A DNA stretch of 32,135 bases from PSLL01 sp964389705 (GTDB lineage Bacteria > Desulfobacterota_D > UBA1144 > Nemesobacterales > CSP1-2), in the NCBI GenBank assembly GCA_964389705.1, contig CAYMEO010000020.1:1-32135 (forward strand). Direction: 5' to 3'. The notes below the pieces were generated by a model. It worked only from the letters and a program-made list of their open reading frames with translations. It did no database searches and had not been told where the DNA came from. Positions 30,513-32,135 of this stretch are shown here, in pieces (the first letter of the stretch is position 1; each line of letters opens with the position of its first letter). The position numbers and the translations under genes are program-made.

Positions 30513-30701
30513 CTATCCTTTGTTCTTCATAGATTCATATATTCTCTTGATCTCTTCATATGTTAGACCTGTTCTATCCGAAAGCCTAAGTAGATCCACC
30601 TCTGTTATTTGCCCGCCGGGGTTTCTAAATGTGGAAGGCCTTTTAGGCCTTTGGAAATGCTCATTCTTTCTCCTTATTGTTTTGGTTTTGCGGCGAGGCA
30701 T
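30513..30701 (-). CDS. 62-aa basic protein, possible HTH autoregulator
   Basis: No family is recognised. The first ~28 residues are strongly basic (MPRRKTKTIRRKNEHFQRPKRP), then a Gly turn. The C-terminal half, ITEVDLLRLSDRTGLTYEEIKRIYESMK, reads like a helix-turn-helix (helix LLRLSDRT, turn G-L-T, recognition helix EEIKRIYES). I chose the ATG at 30701 because GGAGGT lies 8 bases before it. The open frame extends to 30773 but runs through the promoter, so that longer form is unlikely. A TTGACA promoter with a 15-bp perfect palindrome over its -10 controls it, which would suit self-repression. It diverges from mreB. Confidence 0.7.
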   Translation of the reverse strand: MPRRKTKTIRRKNEHFQRPKRPSTFRNPGGQITEVDLLRLSDRTGLTYEEIKRIYESMKNKG

Positions 30702-30733
30702 TAGACGATACCTCCGATCTAAAATATACCTTT

Positions 30734-30748
30734 TGGTAATTATTACCA
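30734..30748. promoter_or_regulatory. 15-bp perfect palindrome, candidate operator
   Basis: TGGTAAT-T-ATTACCA overlaps the -10 box (TATGGT, minus strand) and the predicted start of the 62-aa gene. A further inverted pair, TACC-TTTT-GGTA (30727-30738), shares half of it. Its position strongly suggests repression. Confidence 0.65.
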
Positions 30749-30773
30749 TATAAGATTTGTTACTTTTTGTCAA
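30745..30773 (-). promoter_or_regulatory. Sigma-70 promoter of the 62-aa protein gene
   Basis: On the minus strand, a perfect TTGACA (30768-30773), a 17-base spacer and TATGGT (30745-30750) put the start near 30738, about 37 bases before the ATG. Confidence 0.75.
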
Positions 30774-30955
30774 GTAGAGTTTTTATCCCTTAGGGCGATT
30801 ACTTTGAGTTGAATTAGGATGTCGTGAGTGAATGAATAAATACAATATCTTGTAAACGGAAGGGGTTTTAGGCCATAATAATTGTAAGCGTGCATGCCAT
30901 ATCATAGAAGTGGTAGAGCGTATCTATCTAATTCTTACACCTAATTTTTTCGTCT

Positions 30956-30983
30956 TTGATTTAGGTATAAAAAATGATATAAC
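30956..30983 (+). promoter_or_regulatory. Candidate mreB promoter
   Basis: TTGATT (30956-30961), a 16-base spacer and TATAAC (30978-30983) would start transcription near 30990, about 32 bases before the ATG. An AGGAGG ribosome site lies 8 bases before the ATG. Confidence 0.55.
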
Positions 30984-31021
30984 ATTTAAATTAAGAACTC
31001 TGGTGATAGGAGGTTAGGTAG

Positions 31022-32059
31022 ATGATATTTGATTCAATTATGGGGTGGTTTTCTAATGACTTGGCTGTAGATTTGGGAACTGCTAACACATTGGTCTATG
31101 TGAAGGGAAAGGGCATAGTGGCAAATGAGCCGTCGGTAGTGGCTATACAAGAAAATGGAAGAGGAGCAAAGAGAATACTCGCAGTAGGAAAAGAGGCAAA
31201 AGAGATGGTCGGACGCACTCCAGGATCAATCAGGGCGATAAGGCCGCTTAAGGAGGGTGTAATAGCAGACTTTGAGGTGGCCCAAAAGATGCTTGAGTAT
31301 TTCATAAGGAGGACGCATAACAATAGAAAGAGCTTTGTAAGGCCAAGGATTATTGTCTCTGTGCCTATTGGAATAACTGAGGTAGAAAAAAGGGCGGTTA
31401 AAGAATCTGCAGAAGCGGCGGGCGCAAGGGAGGTATATTTAATAGAAGAAACAATGGCGGCGGCTTTGGGAGCCGGGCTTCCTGTGACAGAACCAGGGGG
31501 AAACATGGTGGTAGATATTGGGGGAGGAACCACTGGGGTGGCAGTAATATCCCTTGCCGGGATAGTAGTAAGCAAATCTGTGAGAATAGGTGGAGACAAA
31601 ATGGATGAAGCGATACTCCAGTATGTAAAGAGAACCTATAATATGCTTATAGGAGAGAGGACAGCTGAGGAGGTAAAGATAAAGCTAGGGACAGTGGTCG
31701 AAGGTGGAGAGGTAGGGGTGATGAAGGTTAAGGGGCGTGACCTAAAGGCAGGGGTCCCCAAGACCGTGGAGATAAGCTCGGAGGAGGTAAGGGAGGCACT
31801 GACTGAGCCTATAATCTCTATAATTGAGGCTATAAAACAGACACTAGAGAGAACCCCACCTGAGCTTGCGGCTGATATTGTAGATAATGGAATAATGCTG
31901 ACCGGAGGTGGGGCACTTCTAAGTGGTCTAGACACCTTAACTAAGGAAGAAACTGGGCTCCCTGTAAGAGTGGCAGATGATCCACTAACCTGTGTTGTGT
32001 TGGGCTCAGGTAAGGCCCTTGACGAATTAGACCTTCTTAAAGAGATAAGCGTGTGGTAA
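31022..32059 (+). CDS. mreB: Rod shape-determining protein MreB
   Basis: This 345-aa bacterial actin organises lateral cell-wall synthesis as membrane-bound antiparallel filaments. Phosphate 1 is LAVDLGTANTLVYVKGKGIV, then NEPSVVAI, the interface FVRPRIIVSVPIGITEVEKRAV, and the LIEETMAAALGAGLPV segment. Phosphate 2 is MVVDIGGGTTGVAVISLAG and the adenosine motif is IMLTGGGALLSGLD. The N-terminal MIFDSIMGWFSND can act as an amphipathic membrane helix. It is full length. mreC is expected downstream but lies outside the window. It implies a rod-shaped cell. Confidence 0.96.
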   Translation: MIFDSIMGWFSNDLAVDLGTANTLVYVKGKGIVANEPSVVAIQENGRGAKRILAVGKEAKEMVGRTPGSIRAIRPLKEGVIADFEVAQKMLEYFIRRTHNNRKSFVRPRIIVSVPIGITEVEKRAVKESAEAAGAREVYLIEETMAAALGAGLPVTEPGGNMVVDIGGGTTGVAVISLAGIVVSKSVRIGGDKMDEAILQYVKRTYNMLIGERTAEEVKIKLGTVVEGGEVGVMKVKGRDLKAGVPKTVEISSEEVREALTEPIISIIEAIKQTLERTPPELAADIVDNGIMLTGGGALLSGLDTLTKEETGLPVRVADDPLTCVVLGSGKALDELDLLKEISVW

Positions 32060-32063
32060 AAGG

Positions 32064-32079
32064 GTGGCTAATTAGCCAC
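32064..32079. other. Perfect 16-bp palindrome after mreB
   Basis: GTGGCTAA-TTAGCCAC begins 5 bases past the mreB stop. As RNA it would form a short hairpin. There is no T run behind it, so it is not an obvious terminator and may be an attenuator or stabilising stem before the next gene. Confidence 0.45.
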
Positions 32080-32135
32080 GAGGCGGCATGGGATAGATAT
32101 TAGGAATTAATCTAAATCCAATACTAAAACTCTAG

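Overview
The window is bacterial. It encodes ribosomal protein S1, NusB, LapA, SppA and MreB, uses AGGAGG-type ribosome sites, and has a textbook sigma-54 promoter. Base composition is moderately AT-rich and Arg codons are mostly AGA/AGG. Together with an F420 pathway, acetoacetyl-CoA synthetase and an adenosine-specific kinase family protein, this suggests an uncultured Gram-negative lineage, possibly Thermodesulfobacteriota-like. That placement is inference and there is no marker tree behind it.

Layout. 1-33: 3' half of a tRNA. 36-323: no intact gene, only a short relic of a COG2187-type kinase. 324-6457: mostly minus-strand genes (adenosine-specific kinase family, acetoacetyl-CoA synthetase, a ThDP 2-oxoacid decarboxylase behind a CusF-like copper protein, endonuclease IV). 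This stretch also holds a 114-bp MITE with a perfect 9-bp target duplication and an unlisted 48-aa membrane protein on an apparently leaderless promoter. 6725-11347: plus-strand envelope and metal genes (HMA protein, a sigma-54-driven 72-aa protein, a Trp-rich DUF6600-type secreted protein, a GT39-like glycosyltransferase, an unknown partner). 11348-12023: a non-coding stretch with a decayed, frameshifted F420-dependent luciferase-like oxidoreductase. 12024-18665: minus-strand housekeeping block aroA-cmk-ispH-rpsA-sppA, then HIT and lapA. 19002-19723: a HEPN/MNT nucleotidyltransferase pair. 20373-25842: plus-strand F420 operon cofD, cofE, cofG, cofH and an FrhB-type F420 oxidoreductase subunit. 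25849-26936: SAM hydrolase and a DUF2103-like gene. 27122-30309: ribBA-ribH-nusB-trpD operon. 30513-30701: a 62-aa putative autoregulator. 31022-32059: mreB.

How it fits together. The most coherent system is F420. CofG and CofH make the deazaflavin FO from tyrosine and 5-amino-6-ribitylaminouracil, a riboflavin-pathway intermediate, and a riboflavin operon lies about 1.3 kb beyond the F420 operon's end. CofD and CofE finish the cofactor, and the FrhB-type protein probably reduces or oxidises it. Inverted repeats with related half-sites (ATCCT...AGGAT) overlap the cofD promoter and a candidate cofE promoter, which suggests a dedicated regulator. No cofC is present here. The other signals worth attention are the sigma-54 small protein, the leaderless small membrane protein, the palindrome-controlled 62-aa protein, the MITE, the LLM pseudogene, and a glycosyltransferase whose reading frame extends upstream of any normal start codon.
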